Source: Symbiodinium natans (Eukaryota; Sar; Dinophyceae; Suessiales; Symbiodiniaceae). Taken from it: a stretch of DNA of 64,000 bases. The notes under the pieces were generated by a model. That model had not been told where the DNA came from. It did no database searches and saw only the letters and a list, made by a program, of their open reading frames with translations. The DNA is taken from the NCBI GenBank assembly GCA_905221605.1, contig CAJNDS010002098.1:483374-547373 (forward strand). The letters run 5' to 3'. Below, piece after piece: positions 12,201 through 22,525 of this stretch. The translations under genes and the position numbers were made by a program. How positions within the stretch are numbered: position 1 is the first letter of the stretch; the number at the start of each line of letters is the position of its first letter.

Positions 12201-15200
12201 GGCCCATCCTACAAACAGGGTTTTTCGGAATCCCCCTTATAGAGGCCCTCATACCACAATGGTTGGATCCTTGTCTTTACGTGGTTTTTTGGGCCCTTAT
12301 GTACATCAACCCCACTCTTCTCAGCGGGGAGGGTGGGTGGGGTCTGAGGCTTGACCTTTGAGTCTTGGAAGGTTTCTTGAGCTTTGCTCGGCCTTATGGC
12401 TTTGGCAGCCCGTGTGGATTCAGATGCAAGCTAGCCCAGACGAAGGGAAAGGGCGTGGCTGCGAACTAAGAGCATGTGTGGCTTCCCAACAAATTGCGGG
12501 GTCACGGTGCTTGCAATTGTCTTTCTGGAATAAAACTTGCTCCCAACATGTTTTGGGGTCATGGTGCGTGTGACGCGCCTTTCTGGGTGCTTGCGCGTTG
12601 TCTTTCCGGAGCCGATAGCAGCAAATTCTGCCAAAGCAATCAGGTCAAGAATTGCCTAGCGCTGGTATCGGCCAACTCCCTCCTTTGTAATAAAAGGACA
12701 ACCCAGACAGTCCATTTTTCCTGTTGAGTGTGATAAGGAAAATGCATAGAAAGCAAAAAATGCCCCCATTTCCTTCACGACAGAGGTGGCATACGCATAT
12801 TTGCTTTCTCCGCACCTTGTCTTCCTTCATGTTGGTCCTTCTTAGTCCTTTTACTACTTCCTGCAACTGCTTATGGGAAACTTGACGCGCTTTTTTTGAG
12901 AAGATTCTTTTGCTAGAGTCGAAAGACGAGGGAAACGAAGCGAGAGAGGAGGAGAAGCGAAGTGGGGTGAAAGTAGGTCATGGCTGTAAGCAAACTTGTC
13001 CTTCCAAGTTGCTGCTTGCTATTCTTAGCAGTACGAATATTGGTGGTTGTTGCTTCGCCTTCTTCTCTTAAATCTTCATGTTGATTCCTCAACAACCAGA
13101 AAAGGAATGTAAAGCGACACACACACACACAAAGAGACGCGAACAAAGAAGAAGGGCTTCGAGCACAAGCATGACACGTTCGCCCTGTCGGAAGCGCCGG
13201 TTTTTGAAGAATCACTGCCTAGTTTATGAAAAAAACTGCCCGTAAGCCTTTAAGCAAACGCCTCTCTTAGTGTTCCTCACTGTTGTTCACTTCCCAGTAA
13301 GAAATACTGATACATGCCAGTAGGCCCCACAGTCCTTGATCGTCTCGCCCCCTCGCCCAATGAGCATGCCGATCAGCTCGTGGGGCACTTTCAATGTGCA
13401 CGCCTCAGGAGATTGAAGAAGTTAGAAGGAGTTAGAAGGAGTTAGAAAGATTAGAGAGGTTTGGGGGTCGTAGGCCTCAAGAATAAGGCTCAGTTGTGCA
13501 GATCAGAGGCCTCAGCTGCAATCTTAGACTTTTGGGCGACCCTACACCCCTAAACCCGAACCCCCAAACCCTAAATGCCCGCACCATCCATCTGGCGGCT
13601 GCTGGCACCGGCACAATGCGAACTAGTGCCCCGCAGCACGTGGCGCTGCTCTTCAGGCGGGACAGAACCGGACAAGACGGCAAACTCCAGAAATGGCCGA
13701 GTTCGAAGTTATGCTGTCGGGTTTTTGAAAGAGCCAATTCGCACAGACAACCCCAAATCCTGCCCTGTTCTCAACCTGAACCCTTCCATCCTAGACTTCC
13801 ATTTTGTCAAGTCCCACTGTGACTTAGTGCCCAGTAGCTAACTGAAGCCAAGTGGGGCTGGGACATGAGTGGAGGCTTGGACAGGAATCTGGGAGGGTTG
13901 GACGTGAATTTGCACGCAGGCACGCAGGCTGGTGTGCTGAGGCGTGTGTCTGTTTATGTATGCACACCTGCACCTTGAAAATTCATGACTCGGCACTGCG
14001 GTCAAATTTTAGGATCAAGCAGGGAACTGCAGGCCCATCATTGGAGCTGCGGCCAGAGAAGACCGCCAAGGACTGGCGTGTAAAAAAGTACCCCTTGTGT
14101 CATGTGGAGGGTGTTCGGCAACTTGAGAGTTGTTAAGGCACGGTACGACTTCGTTTTGCATAGTCAGTAGCCACTACATACTCGCCACCGGCTTGCTGCT
14201 GACCCTCAATCATAACGAAAACAACAAGCCGTGAAACCAGAACACATCCAGAGCAACCCCCCAACTCCTGTGCCTGGAACCCTCTAAAAAGTCTAGAAAC
14301 CAAGACGAATCAGCTCCTGGCGTTCGGGTTCACTTGGCCAGTGCGTTCTTTGGCCTCCACAGAAGGGCGCACTTTCTAGGGTTTTAGGGCTTAGGGTCTT
14401 AGGGCGGGCTTCGGGCTTAGGGCTTAGGGTACATCTGGCCCTACCCCAAGCTCTAGCCTCCGAGCCAAGCCCACAAAACCTACGTTTCTCCTTCCCTCTG
14501 GCTTAGGCTTGGGCTTTGGGACTTCAAGGTTTGAAGGCAAGTTGTGGGTTGAGATTTGGCACGAAGGCCTTTCGGGGTCAAGCCACAGAAGAGACTTCCA
14601 TAGATTCCCACCAAAGTTTTCAACATTCAAGGACATGCGATCCAGGTCTAAGGGGTCAGGGCAGGGGAGGCGAAAAGGGCTTGGGGGTTCAGGATCTGCA
14701 GCTCAACCTGGTGAGAAGTCGTGAGCGTGCGTGTTGAGAGTGCGTGGTGAAGGCGTTGTGAGTTTTTCTTTCAAAAGAAAAAGACATACTAAAACCTTGT
14801 GGCATGTCTGCGGTTCGGCCACAATCGGCAATTAAGCAATATTTAGCACACAGCTGAGGAAAAAAAGGCGAACTGTTGAAGGCGCTGCAAGCTTCATGTT
14901 TCGGCTACCTGTAACACATAGGATCCTCAACTCACTTTGAACCCCTGAAAAGCAACCCTAAACCCTAAACCCTAAACCCTAAACCCTCTGAAAGCAGAGG
15001 AGTTGGCGGACCTGGGATGCCCAAACAAACTTCCCCCCCGAATCCTGACTCCCAGTGACTCTCGACTCCTCCAACTGGTTTAGGGTGTAGGGTGTAGGGT
15101 GTAGGGTTTAGGGTTTAGGGTTTAGGGTTTAGGGCTTAGGGCTCAGGCCTTGTCGATCGCATCGTCGATGAGCTTTTTGGCCTTGTCTACGGACTCCTGT

Positions 15201-15850
15201 GGCAGGGGATGGCTCAAAGAGCCATCGGGGGGGGGGGGAGCCCAGCTCAACCTGCCTGATAATGCTCAAGAAGAAGCTGGGAAACTAATCCAGAAACCCC
15301 TATATGACATGTAAACCTATGGTATTTTCTGCTCGACACAGGCTCTGGAGAGGAGGTCATGATGAATGTAAAGCGTCATGGCTCACAGTTTTGAAATCCA
15401 TCTCGAAGACCTGCAGACAGCATGCACAGCACGCAGGCCCCAAGCAACATGAGATTTAAAATCGCAGGCCGCGGGAACAACCATGGATCCAGAAACTGCA
15501 AACCCCCCAAGCTCCACATCCCGCCAATGCCGCTCCCTAAACCCGGGGTGGTTGTGCAAAGTTGCGAATGCAAAAGGAACCCACCCTTCACCTACAGACA
15601 AAGTCCGTGTCTCAGGACCTGAGGACCGTTGGGTTTTGTTCTTGGGGAACGTCGGGGCGTTGCGTTTAGGGATCTTCGGTGATTTGCACCCCCCCGAACA
15701 CCCCCCCCCTACCCCCCCCCCCATTTCCGGGACATCGAAACCCAGCAGCATCAGCTGAGCCAGCAGCCTGGAGGCCGCTGATGTAAACAGTGCGCCTCGG
15801 CACGGCACAAGCAGGCGCAAGTAGCCGTATGTATATATATATATATATGC

Positions 15851-15929
<79 letters not shown>

Positions 15930-17750
15930 TATACATACATATAATATGTATATAATATAAAACGGTATGCATATCTATTTCGATAATTGCACGTACAATG
16001 TAGTGCATATAGTATATACATGGAGTATACATATATGTATATATATATATACATATTTATGTATATGCAATATGTATTGCTACATGCATATGTATGTAGA
16101 CAATATAGCATACCTCGCTTTCCTCAAGGTCTTGTTGGGAATCCCTCTACTTGAACTGGATGTAGTGTTATCGATAAACTCTTTCTCTTGTATATTGAAG
16201 TAGCCAAACCTCTTGAATCCTCTACGTTGTCGAAGAAAGTTTTTAAACAAGTTCCTCTACGTTTTTTAAGCTCAGGGGACGACGAAGGTTTCCTCTGGAC
16301 CAGAAGAGAAAACAGAGACTTGCCTAAGCAGCGCCAAGGAAAGCAGCCCCACAAAAAAAACACCTATAAGAAAACACGACCGCCCCAAGAAGTCTCTCCA
16401 GCTCCAAACCCCTCAAACAGACCGAACAGGCTTCCCCACTCGCCAGCTTTGGCGCCCTCGGTCTCGGTTTTGGAGATCTCGATGCGAGCACCGCTCTCCT
16501 GTGCTCGCGATTTCAGGGCCTTTTGGTGGCCCAAGGAATCCTTCACACTTAGGTTTCTTTGGGGGGTCAGGGTTTAGGGTCTTTATGCTTAGAGGGAAGA
16601 GTTATGACGAGTTTCTGGGTGTGTTCAAAGGAATCTGCACAGTTCTCGGTCTTAGGTCGTAGAACCTGAGGCTATTGTGGGTACGAAACTGCACCGGCAC
16701 CAAACTCCAAAACATCAAAACTCCAAAGCTCAAAAACATGTCCAATCCCCTGAAGACTCGTGGTCAGGATCAGCCCACATTTAAGGAAGAAACTCGACTG
16801 CTTGGGGATGTGGAACGCGAGGCTGGACGTCCAAACTGAAAAGGGGATTGCAGCAGCAAAAACCCTTAAACCACTGAAGGGGGCGCACCGTGGAAAGCTG
16901 CTTTACGACTTCGCCACCCTGGCAACATCACCGGGGTCAGGAGCAGGCCACGATGCTGTTGGGAAGCAACAAAAACACATAGTGAGACCCAGAGTGACAC
17001 GGGGGATGGTAACTTGGGTTGGGATCATCCTACTGGGGCTGAGTTCTTAAGATAGATGTTTTCCTAGGGTGGGTGGTGAGATCTTAAGATAGCTTTTTAT
17101 CCTAGGGTGGGGGCTGGGTGGTGCCATACACCCAAATAGGCAAGGTATCCCCTAACTGAAGCACAGTACATGTCGATGTGCCCCCTTATACTAACAGTCC
17201 TTCATAGGGATTGTAGTAATTGTAGAACCCCCGATTATAGTCCCAATTAAGGACTGCTAGTACAAGGGAAAACAATACATCCTTCAAGTGGCACAGAAGC
17301 TTGTCATGGTCTTAGTATTTTGCTTGGACACCGCGTGAATCGACTGACTTTGACATGCAGGGCCCCACTCGCCCAATCAGCATGCCAACGAACTCTGCAC
17401 CGATCGTCCTCGGCACGGCTTAGGGCTTCAAAAAGGTCCAAGGCGCGGTGACGGAGGTGAAGGGGGGTCGAGCATGCCACAGGAAAGGACTCGAACCAAA
17501 AGGCTTGTGCACTGAATACTGTGGTTCGGGTGTGGGGCTTGAGAAGCAGGCCTTCACAACAAAACCAACGAAACAAAGCCCAACGGCCGAAACTCTAGCT
17601 TACTCAGTCAAAGCTTCAAAAAGCACCAAGTGCTCGAAACCGCCCGGCCGTAACCCAACCCTAGAAGCACATCCAAGTCCTCGCTGCCACAGGAAGACGA
17701 AGCCCTCTTGGCGCGAGGGACTTGGCGCTTTGGGCGCTAGACCCGAAACC

Positions 17751-17810
<60 letters not shown>

Positions 17811-18129
17811 ACCCTAAACCCGTGCTCTGAGGCTGCAGCATCACCACCGGCTTGGCAGCCACGGCCAGGGAAGCAGCTTTGGCGCCTCTGCAGGGTTGCT
17901 CTGCGTGAAGGGGGAGGCCGGGAAGCTTCGCGTGTAGTTTTAGGCTTCTGCAAGGGTTCTTGGCTTAGGGGTTAGGGTTTAGGGTTTAGGGTTTAGGGTT
18001 TCGGGTTTCAGGGCTTTAGATGAGGGTTTAAGGATATCAATTAGATGAGGGTTTAGGGTTCAGGGTTCAAGGCTCAGACCATACCTCGGCTGCCGCAGAT
18101 GTGCTCTGCAACAGGAACTGTCAAGCCTT
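6237..18129 (-). CDS. Multi-KH-domain RNA-binding protein gene (spliced locus)
   Basis: KH domains are about 70-residue folds that bind single-stranded RNA or DNA through a GxxG loop. Three can be read in order on the minus strand: KH1 at 17.4-15.1 kb, KH2 at 13.4-10.3 kb, KH3 at 9.4-6.2 kb. Each has the VP..IG..IG start, a GxxG loop (GRVG, GRGG, GRGG), the SGARIEI-like strand, the VTITG-like strand and the closing helix (KKLIDDAI, KKMIEDML, INAIDDVL). Every domain is split over three or four exons of 19-83 bp with AG acceptors and GT, GC or GA donors, and KH3 joins with phase kept throughout. Introns of 0.5-2 kb carry telomere-like arrays and inverted-repeat elements. KH1 and KH2 still lack short linking pieces, so the gene may be intact or lightly decayed. 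The N- and C-terminal ends are not defined. Family assignment is firm; the orthologue is not known. Confidence 0.85.
7207..7268 (-). CDS. KH3 exon: third strand
   Basis: After GGGCAG it reads EADREAMERQVTITGSAENV. VTITG is the third KH strand. Phase requires the exon to end at GTCAC before GAGGGC, a GA donor; it then joins as NVT-LAEAINAIDDVL. Confidence 0.82.
7322..7415. mobile_element. Family E-like element, nearly perfect ends
   Basis: GTTATGGGGTTCTTAAGGGA and its reverse complement at the other end differ by one base over 22; CTC on both sides. Confidence 0.8.
7898..7993. mobile_element. Family C-like element
   Basis: Ends TCTCAAAATTCGGGTCCC and GGGACCATAGTTTACGGAAA form imperfect inverted repeats; inner CCTTATAAAAAGGACCCC. 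Confidence 0.55.
7991..8542 (-). CDS. Unidentified 183-codon open frame inside the KH locus
   Basis: The longest low-repeat minus-strand frame here, lying between two KH3 exons. It is polar, without transmembrane segments or recognised motifs. Its 3' end runs into an inverted-repeat element. It could be an unrelated relict or a chance frame. Confidence 0.25.
   Translation of the reverse strand: MIPSYDQGVGDIERLASAPPILIVSREPVHLVGGGSRVTSSNPHEKQEEAQEESSCCNPVLAAHGPQTQVLGLASVAKGSPLEGAWSQPKPLPFADPETLASAAVGGEQDAVEKRLGKRTTASRPSMETSNSSKNKRPTCQKLPEAEGNYEEPHRFDSPCATKTYSKEAMHPAERDSVQSIIW
8641..8723 (-). CDS. KH3 exon: loop and middle strand
   Basis: After CTCCCAG it reads VLIGRGGETISKIQRE and SSARIEIHKAT, ending at a GTCTCC donor. 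It combines the GRGG loop, second helix and ARIEI strand that are on separate exons in KH1 and KH2. Confidence 0.88.
8902..8932 (+). repeat. (TC)n microsatellite
   Basis: CTCTCGCTCTCTCTCTCTCT tract. Confidence 0.9.
9370..9388 (-). CDS. KH3 micro-exon (19 bp)
   Basis: Nineteen bases read VPTDMI plus one base, between a CCGCCAG acceptor and a GC donor. With the next exon they give VPTDMIGVLIGRGGETI, a perfect KH start with the right spacing and phase. Confidence 0.75.
9410..9466 (-). repeat. CCCTAAA/CCCTGAA array
   Basis: About eight units, just beyond the KH3 micro-exon. Confidence 0.9.
10271..10309 (-). CDS. KH2 exon: closing helix
   Basis: Reads NEAKKMIEDMLGK after a CAAAAG acceptor. The intron just upstream ends in a 10-bp tandem repeat that stops about 11 bases before the exon. 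The donor position is uncertain, possibly GA after CTCG. Confidence 0.75.
10321..10400 (+). repeat. 10-bp tandem repeat (CGGCTTGTGT)n
   Basis: About eight units, the first ones perfect, ending 11 bases from the acceptor of the KH2 closing-helix exon. Confidence 0.85.
10850..10888 (-). CDS. KH2 exon: third strand
   Basis: Thirteen codons, LQGQVHITGPPEC, lie between a CTGCAG acceptor and a GTAGAG donor. VHITG is the third KH strand. It joins in phase to NEAKKMIEDML in the next exon. Confidence 0.8.
10960..11235 (+). repeat. Two diverged direct copies of a 50-bp unit
   Basis: GGGAACCTAAGCCCCCCAAA...GGAATAAGGCCC at about 10990 recurs at about 11177 as GGGAGCCTAAACCCTAAAAA...GGAATAAGGCCC. Confidence 0.6.
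11372..11421 (-). CDS. KH2 exon: middle strand
   Basis: After CCCCTCAG it reads GIDIAKEADEEGSTESS, the KH strand equivalent to GARIEIS in KH1. A short linking piece between the KH2 loop exon and this one is not located. The 3' boundary is approximate. Confidence 0.7.
11430..13330. other. KH2 intron sequence
   Basis: Holds a telomere-like run at 11460-11490, the family-B element at 12.0 kb and otherwise unremarkable sequence; 12.64-13.24 kb is more AT-rich with pyrimidine tracts. Confidence 0.5.
12001..12104. mobile_element. Family B element, copy 1
   Basis: Begins TATAGGGGCCTTGATGATTA and ends TTCTTCCGACCCC; inner GGAACCACAAGGGAATA. Shares the layout of copies 2-5. Confidence 0.7.
13335..13387 (-). 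CDS. KH2 exon: GxxG loop
   Basis: Reads VPHELIGMLIGRGGETIK after a TTGAAAG acceptor and ends before GACTG, a possible GA donor. It contains a full KH N-terminal half with loop GRGG. Confidence 0.85.
13400..14940. other. KH1-KH2 intron sequence
   Basis: Short telomere-like runs near 13.55 and 14.38-14.43 kb; nothing else supported. Confidence 0.5.
14953..14988 (-). repeat. CCCTAAA array
   Basis: Four perfect units. Confidence 0.9.
15080..15146 (+). repeat. TGTAGGG/TTTAGGG array abutting an exon
   Basis: About nine units, three of the TGTAGGG variant, ending next to KH1 closing-helix exon. Confidence 0.9.
15149..15196 (-). CDS. KH1 exon: closing helix
   Basis: Sixteen codons, ESVDKAKKLIDDAIDK, follow a GCCACAG acceptor. 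This is the C-terminal helix of a KH domain. A TTTAGGG array begins only a few bases past the exon end, so the repeat forms the first bases of the next intron. Confidence 0.8.
15768..15806 (-). CDS. KH1 exon: third strand
   Basis: Reads VPRRTVYISGLQ and ends at CTCCAG before GCTGCT, a GC donor. Joined to the next exon it gives VYISGLQ-ESVDKAKKLIDD, the standard KH end with phase kept. Confidence 0.75.
15831..15928 (+). repeat. (TA)n then (GA)n microsatellite
   Basis: Short TA run followed by about 35 GA units with a few interruptions; source of a 242-codon false frame. Confidence 0.95.
16447..16519 (-). CDS. KH1 exon: middle strand
   Basis: After an AAAAG acceptor it reads ALKSRAQESGARIEIS and then KTETEGAK. 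This is the second helix and the SGARIEI strand that follow the GxxG loop in KH domains. The donor is unclear. Confidence 0.8.
17172..17282. mobile_element. Family A element, copy 2
   Basis: Same arms (CCCCCTTATACTAACAGTCC and the reverse). It lies just downstream of the KH1 loop exon, in the intron. Confidence 0.8.
17360..17416 (-). CDS. KH1 exon: GxxG loop
   Basis: Translates to VPRTIGAEFVGMLIGRVGP. EFVGMLIGRVG is the first helix and GxxG loop of a KH domain, with GRVG as the loop. The likely acceptor is GGTGCAG, so the exon may begin at about 17394. Confidence 0.75.
17750..17822 (-). repeat. Homogenised variant array (CCCTCAA)10
   Basis: About ten near-perfect units of CCCTCAA (TTGAGGG), then CCCTAAA. 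Confidence 0.95.
17965..18070 (+). repeat. TTTAGGG-type arrays
   Basis: Two short runs around 17970 and 18040. Confidence 0.85.
18085..18129 (-). CDS. Candidate exon upstream of KH1
   Basis: A 45-bp open stretch reads EGLTVPVAEHICGSRG. It is bounded by an AG acceptor after GCCTGCC and a good GTATGG donor. It faintly resembles a KH start (VP then ICGSRG) but is shorter than the standard spacing. Assignment to the KH gene rests on position and strand only. Confidence 0.4.
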
Positions 18130-18267
18130 CTGGCAGGCACATTCCCGGCCCCCAGCCGTATCCGGTCGACGAGTGGCTCAGTTAGCACCCAAGAAGAATG
18201 TGTCAGAAGTGAGATTTCTCACTGTGTGGGGTCTTCGCACTTTCTGGCCCTCGACTCCTTTTTACTT

Positions 18268-18322
18268 CACCAGAAATTCTGGTGGGACCGGGATGCATAC
18301 AAGCGCGCGCACCGCGCGCGCT
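18268..18322. other. Two adjacent palindromes
   Basis: CACCAGAAATTCTGGTG (one centre mismatch) and AGCGCGCGC-ACC-GCGCGCGCT. Confidence 0.8.
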
Positions 18323-19016
18323 ACGCACCCGGCGCCTCCTAGTCGTCCTAGTCCCACCTTCAGAGGGCACCCCCCACACGCAGGGACACAGCTCCTTCGT
18401 TCTGCTCCCCCTCAAGAACCTGAACGAAGGAAGCCCAGACCCCCCCCCCCAAACAGCGATCCTAAACGATGCGCCTGCAGCTTTGGATCCTGGCCTTAGT
18501 GCAGATTTTGCGCTTGGGACCTGAGGGTTTGGGGTTTAGGGTTTAAATGCTAAACCCTAATACCTCTCTCACGTCTCCAGATTCGACATGCACAGGGGCA
18601 ATGAAACCCTTGAGATCCACGATCATCCAACATCCACGCCATCTGCTCCACACCTCAAACCACGAACTCTGCTCCACAGTTCACGCACGGAAATCTTCAA
18701 CCCTCTATATCTTGCAACTCACAACATTCTCCCGAATGGCAGGTGCCCGGCAATGCTGCGTTGGGCACTGGCCCCGAAGAGGGCGCAGGGAAGCCTCAGA
18801 AGTGTTGAAGGATTGAAGCTTGGGGCTTGAGCATGGTGCTGCATTGCTGCAGCTCTTCGAAAAAAAACTGCAACGACTCACTACCCAAAACCCTACACCC
18901 TAAACCCTTTTGGGGGCTGGGTTGAAGGCTTGGGTGCACAGGGGTCTCTATCTGGCTCTGGAGAGGCTAGGGCCTCGAAGGATGTCGAGTTCTCAAGGTC
19001 TGGGTCCGCATGCACG

Positions 19017-19100
19017 TAGGGTTTAGGGTTTAGGGCTTAGGGTTTAGGGTTTAGAGTTTAAGGTTTAGGGTTTAGGGTTGAGGGTTTAGGGTTTGGGAAA
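19017..19100 (+). repeat. TTTAGGG-type array
   Basis: About eleven units with changes. Confidence 0.9.
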
Positions 19101-19442
19101 CTCGCACAGTTTAGGGCCTAAGTTTAAGGGTTTGCTTGGTGATGTGGGATGAAAGAATGGCCTTCCCGAACCCCCAACAACAGAACGGCCACCGCGACAA
19201 CTTCTCAAGGCAGAGGGCTACAGCTCAGGAAAGTCGAAACGTTTCGTTCTTCGGGGCCTGTTTGAGCCTTTATCTTGGACTGGCTTCAACTTCTGCACTG
19301 CATGCTGCTGTGTCGGCAACAAAAACCACGATGACCACCACGACGACGGGGACCAGGACCGACCCACGACCAACCAGCCACAAAGGCCCCGCAAGCAAAG
19401 AAATTCAGGAGTTGGTCTGGAACTGCAAAAAAACCATACACC

Positions 19443-19492
19443 CACCATCGCATGGGCCGCATGGGGCACGTACGGCTGTCTGGTCTTGGGCA
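19443..19492 (-). CDS. Candidate exon upstream of the KH region
   Basis: Follows a TTGAAAG acceptor and reads VPKTRQPYVPHAAHAMVG with mostly G/C-ending codons. It may encode an N-terminal part of the KH protein. No family recognised. Confidence 0.4.
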
Positions 19493-19849
19493 CTTTCAAA
19501 CAGTGAACGCCAAACCCTGGCCCTCAATATCCAAAACAAAACGCCCTACAAAGCCCCTTAATTCCTGAAGCCCGTGCCCGTGCCTGGAGGCGGAACAAAC
19601 GGAAGGCCTGGTGCTCCTGGAACCATTGGGAGGCCTCGGCGTTTTTATTTGTTTACCTTTTTTCCGCAGGCAAAAAAAATGGGGGTGGTGGCCGGGGGGA
19701 GGGGGGCAGGCAAGAGTTTGAGTATGAAGAGGGTGCATGTGTGCGCCTGGGGCTTCAGGGTTTGAGGTGTGACCCGCAGCTGTCAACGTGAAGGGCTACA
19801 AGAGGTGCTGCAGAGGCCCACATGCCGACATAAGCCCTCAACCCGCAAC

Positions 19850-19931
19850 CTTGGGATGTTCCCCCTTGTACTAACAGTCCTGAATAAGGAATGTAATAAC
19901 GGGTACGATAGTATTCAGGGGGAACATCCCA
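19850..19931. mobile_element. Family A element, copy 3 (short)
   Basis: Ends GGGATGTTCCCCCTTGTACT and GGGGGAACATCCC; inner part of the right arm deleted. GCAAC occurs on both sides, a possible 5-bp duplication. Confidence 0.8.
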
Positions 19932-20048
19932 GCAACAACCGCTCAACATCCAGAATCCTCGAAGCCTTTCCCGCGAGGAGAGGCTGGGAGACCCGCCGAA
20001 AGGCATTCCCGGGATCATCGGCATTCCAGGCATTCCAGGCCTGGGAGC

Positions 20049-20140
20049 GGTTTAGGGTTTAGGGTGCAGGCAGGGTTTAGGGGCTAGCGGTTAGGGGTTA
20101 GGGTTTGGGGTTTAGCGTTCAGGGTTTATGGTTTGGGGTT
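20049..20140 (+). repeat. TTTAGGG-type array (degenerate)
   Basis: Includes TTTGGGG and TTTAGCG variants. Confidence 0.8.
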
Positions 20141-20324
20141 AAAAAGCGCTCTCACCTACCAGTTTCCACCTGGCTTCTTTTGTGCAGTTGTAGTGCGTGA
20201 CACTCCCCTGTCCCAGTCCGACATCCCTGAATTGCTTCATCGATGTTCCCTACTCTGGATACTGCAGGATACTGCTACTTTTTTATGGCTGCAAACTGCC
20301 GGAAACGGCCTGGAGCCTGGGCTG

Positions 20325-20391
20325 CATGGTCCAAAAGCCCTCAATTCAACAGCTTCTGGCGGAGGATCCAAAGCGAAGCCGATTCAAAGAG
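20325..20391 (+). CDS. Possible plus-strand exon
   Basis: Reads MVQKPSIQQLLAEDPKRSRF plus KE, ending exactly at a GTAAGA donor. The LLAEDPKR segment faintly recalls the N-terminus of glucose-6-phosphate isomerase, too weak to name. One of few plus-strand candidates. Confidence 0.3.
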
Positions 20392-20839
20392 GTAAGAAGC
20401 CCGGCATCATCATCAGCGGCGCTCCTGAGACTCTATACCCAAAAGGCTTTGGGGGGGGTTGATGTGATGTTAGCAGCTGTTAGCACTTCCAAGGTGTCCT
20501 TGAGTCAAGGATGCCCACGGACCCACAACGGACAATGACCAAGACCAGCTCTCCAAACCCGGCATAGATCTGGAACATATTCACCAAGACTCCTGAAGAT
20601 CCCTTGAGGGTTCCTAAGAATGACCCAGTCGTTGTTTTTTTCACTGCGTAAGTTTCTTCCGATCTTGGAACCATCATCGCTGGAGGCGGACGGCATGGAA
20701 AGTTTAGAAGCGCGTGCCAAAGAGCCGCCACGAAGAGTGGTGAGAACACAGATGTAGAAAGGCTTGAACATGAGCTGGCACGGACCTAGGTTTAGTGTCT
20801 TCCGTAGGTCCGCAGGGAGACACCCTTGAAAGCAAAAAC

Positions 20840-20920
20840 CCATTGGCCCTCAAGGAGTAGGTGGCATGATCGTGGAGCACTTCCGTGAGCACGTTGATTT
20901 CGTTGCCGCGCACTTTCCGC
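20840..20920 (-). CDS. Exon of an unidentified protein
   Basis: Follows a pyrimidine-rich acceptor (TTTTTACCCAG) and ends at a GTTTTT donor. It reads RKVRGNEINVLTEVLHDHA then TYSLRANG, with mostly G/C-ending codons. A hydrophobic stretch (LALFIAGYVTDLAYAML) lies just upstream, suggesting a membrane protein. Confidence 0.45.
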
Positions 20921-21032
20921 CTGGGTAAAAACGAAAGCATGGCATAGGCAAGGTCCGTCACATAACCGGCAATGAACAACGCAAGTGCCTGCACAAGTCT
21001 GTGGCGGCATCCCGGCCGGCCTCTAGAAGGCA

Positions 21033-21293
21033 TCAACCGCAGCAACAAACGAGCCCCCTGCATATGAGATTTATCACGGGCAGAGGAGGAGAAGGAGACT
21101 GCCATAAGAAAAGCTCGCGTCCTCCAAGGCTAAAGGAAGCTCCGGGATGGAGCGTTGCTGAAATATCTCCAAGGTGTAAGCCATAAGCCCGCACATGTAG
21201 AGGTAGGTGGAGGTAGCTGGCATCCAAAATGAATTGGAGAGATCCATAGCGAAAAACCATAGGCTGACCCGTAACAGCCGTGAGCCTGATCAA
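21033..21293 (-). CDS. Unidentified coding fragment, possibly same membrane protein
   Basis: The frame contains GQPMVFRYGSLQFILDASYL and then LHVRAYGLHLGDISATLH. Protein-like, with hydrophobic segments, upstream of the 20.9-kb exon. Exon limits not resolved. Confidence 0.35.
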   Translation of the reverse strand: MIRLTAVTGQPMVFRYGSLQFILDASYLHLPLHVRAYGLHLGDISATLHPGASFSLGGRELFLWQSPSPPLPVINLICRGLVCCCG

Positions 21294-21596
21294 AGCACCT
21301 CATGACAAGCGGGAGGGAAGAATAAGCCAGCGTCGAGGGTAAGCAAGGCCAGTCCGTGGCATAGAAGAAAACGTAGCAAAAGAAGGAAAGGGCTCCCTGC
21401 TATGCTCGGGCCTACCCAATAGTAGTATAGGGTACGTTTTGGGGGCTCTACTTTTTGGATCCTCCCAGACTCCCAGGAGTCTGGGCAAGAGAGCTTTAAT
21501 CGCAAGATAGTCGGCAGGAGCGAAGGATCCGGAGAAATTCACGCAGGACTTCCAGCATGCATTAAACACTCCCGTCTGAGGCTTCCGTCAAAAGAA

Positions 21597-21780
21597 AACA
21601 CACACACACACACACACAGAGACAGAGAGAGAGAGAGAGAGACAGAGAGACAGAGAGACAGAGAGACAGAGAGACAGAGAGACGGAGAGACGGAGAGACC
21701 GAGAGACAGAGAGCCACAGAGACAGAGAGCCACAGAGACACAGAGAGACAGAGACACAGAGACACAGAAAGACACACGAT
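21597..21780 (+). repeat. (CA)n and (GAGACA)n microsatellite
   Basis: CA run, GA run, then AGAGAC-type hexamers. Confidence 0.95.
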
Positions 21781-22525
21781 GAGCAACAACAAAACGTCTT
21801 CGCAAAGGGCACCGGTATTGGGAATCTACCGGAAGATCCCCCTCGCGTCCTGGCATTCCTGGCATCGATGGCATCACGCCTGGCTATGTAAGATGTTGGG
21901 GTTTTGCTGTGGGTTTTGGTGCTTAGATGCGCAGGACATGAGCCTGGGGTTGCACGGTTCAGGCACTAGGACTTGGATGAAGTCCGAAGTTCTGTTTTTC
22001 CTGTGTTCCAGGCGCCCTGAAAACGTCAAGCGCAGCGCGTCGCCCAAATCTCAGCTATGGCAGCGATGGTTCTTGGTGCTAGTCGTGATGACTTTGTCTT
22101 CCATACACCCGGTCTAAAGTACCGAACTGCTTCATGGATGGAACCCAGCAACTTCGATGCCAGCGTACCTGGTAATGGTATCGACCTCAGGGTTAGGGGG
22201 TTGCTGCACCAAAAGCACACGTCGAGTCACCAGTTTTGGGCTAATGTTCAGGTGTGCAGGTCAATCAACTTCAGCAGCATGCCGGTTTGCAACAAGGTGA
22301 CAAGGTGTTCTAAAGCCGCACTGAGCTTCCGAAACGCGATGCTTGAAAGCACGAACAAAAACAATGCCCCCAACTCTGAACGGCTGCAGCACACACTTCG
22401 GGGCCAAAGAAGCCCTGAACGGGAGACACCTTTGTGAAAACTGCATCTTCCGCTCTCAATCCCTACGGCTAGGGTCCTGCACCCAAGGTCTCAAGCAAAC
22501 CAATGTCTACAAATACTGGCAAGAG

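Noticed and set aside
15383..16111. 242-codon minus frame with (SL)n
   Set aside because: Driven by the GA/TA microsatellite; only the short VYISG segment, in another frame, is coding.
19585..21870. Collagen-like Gly-X-Y exons at 19.6, 20.0 and 21.85 kb
   Set aside because: Each is only 3-5 triplets and the complementary strand reads equally well as Pro-Gly-Met repeats; not supportable.
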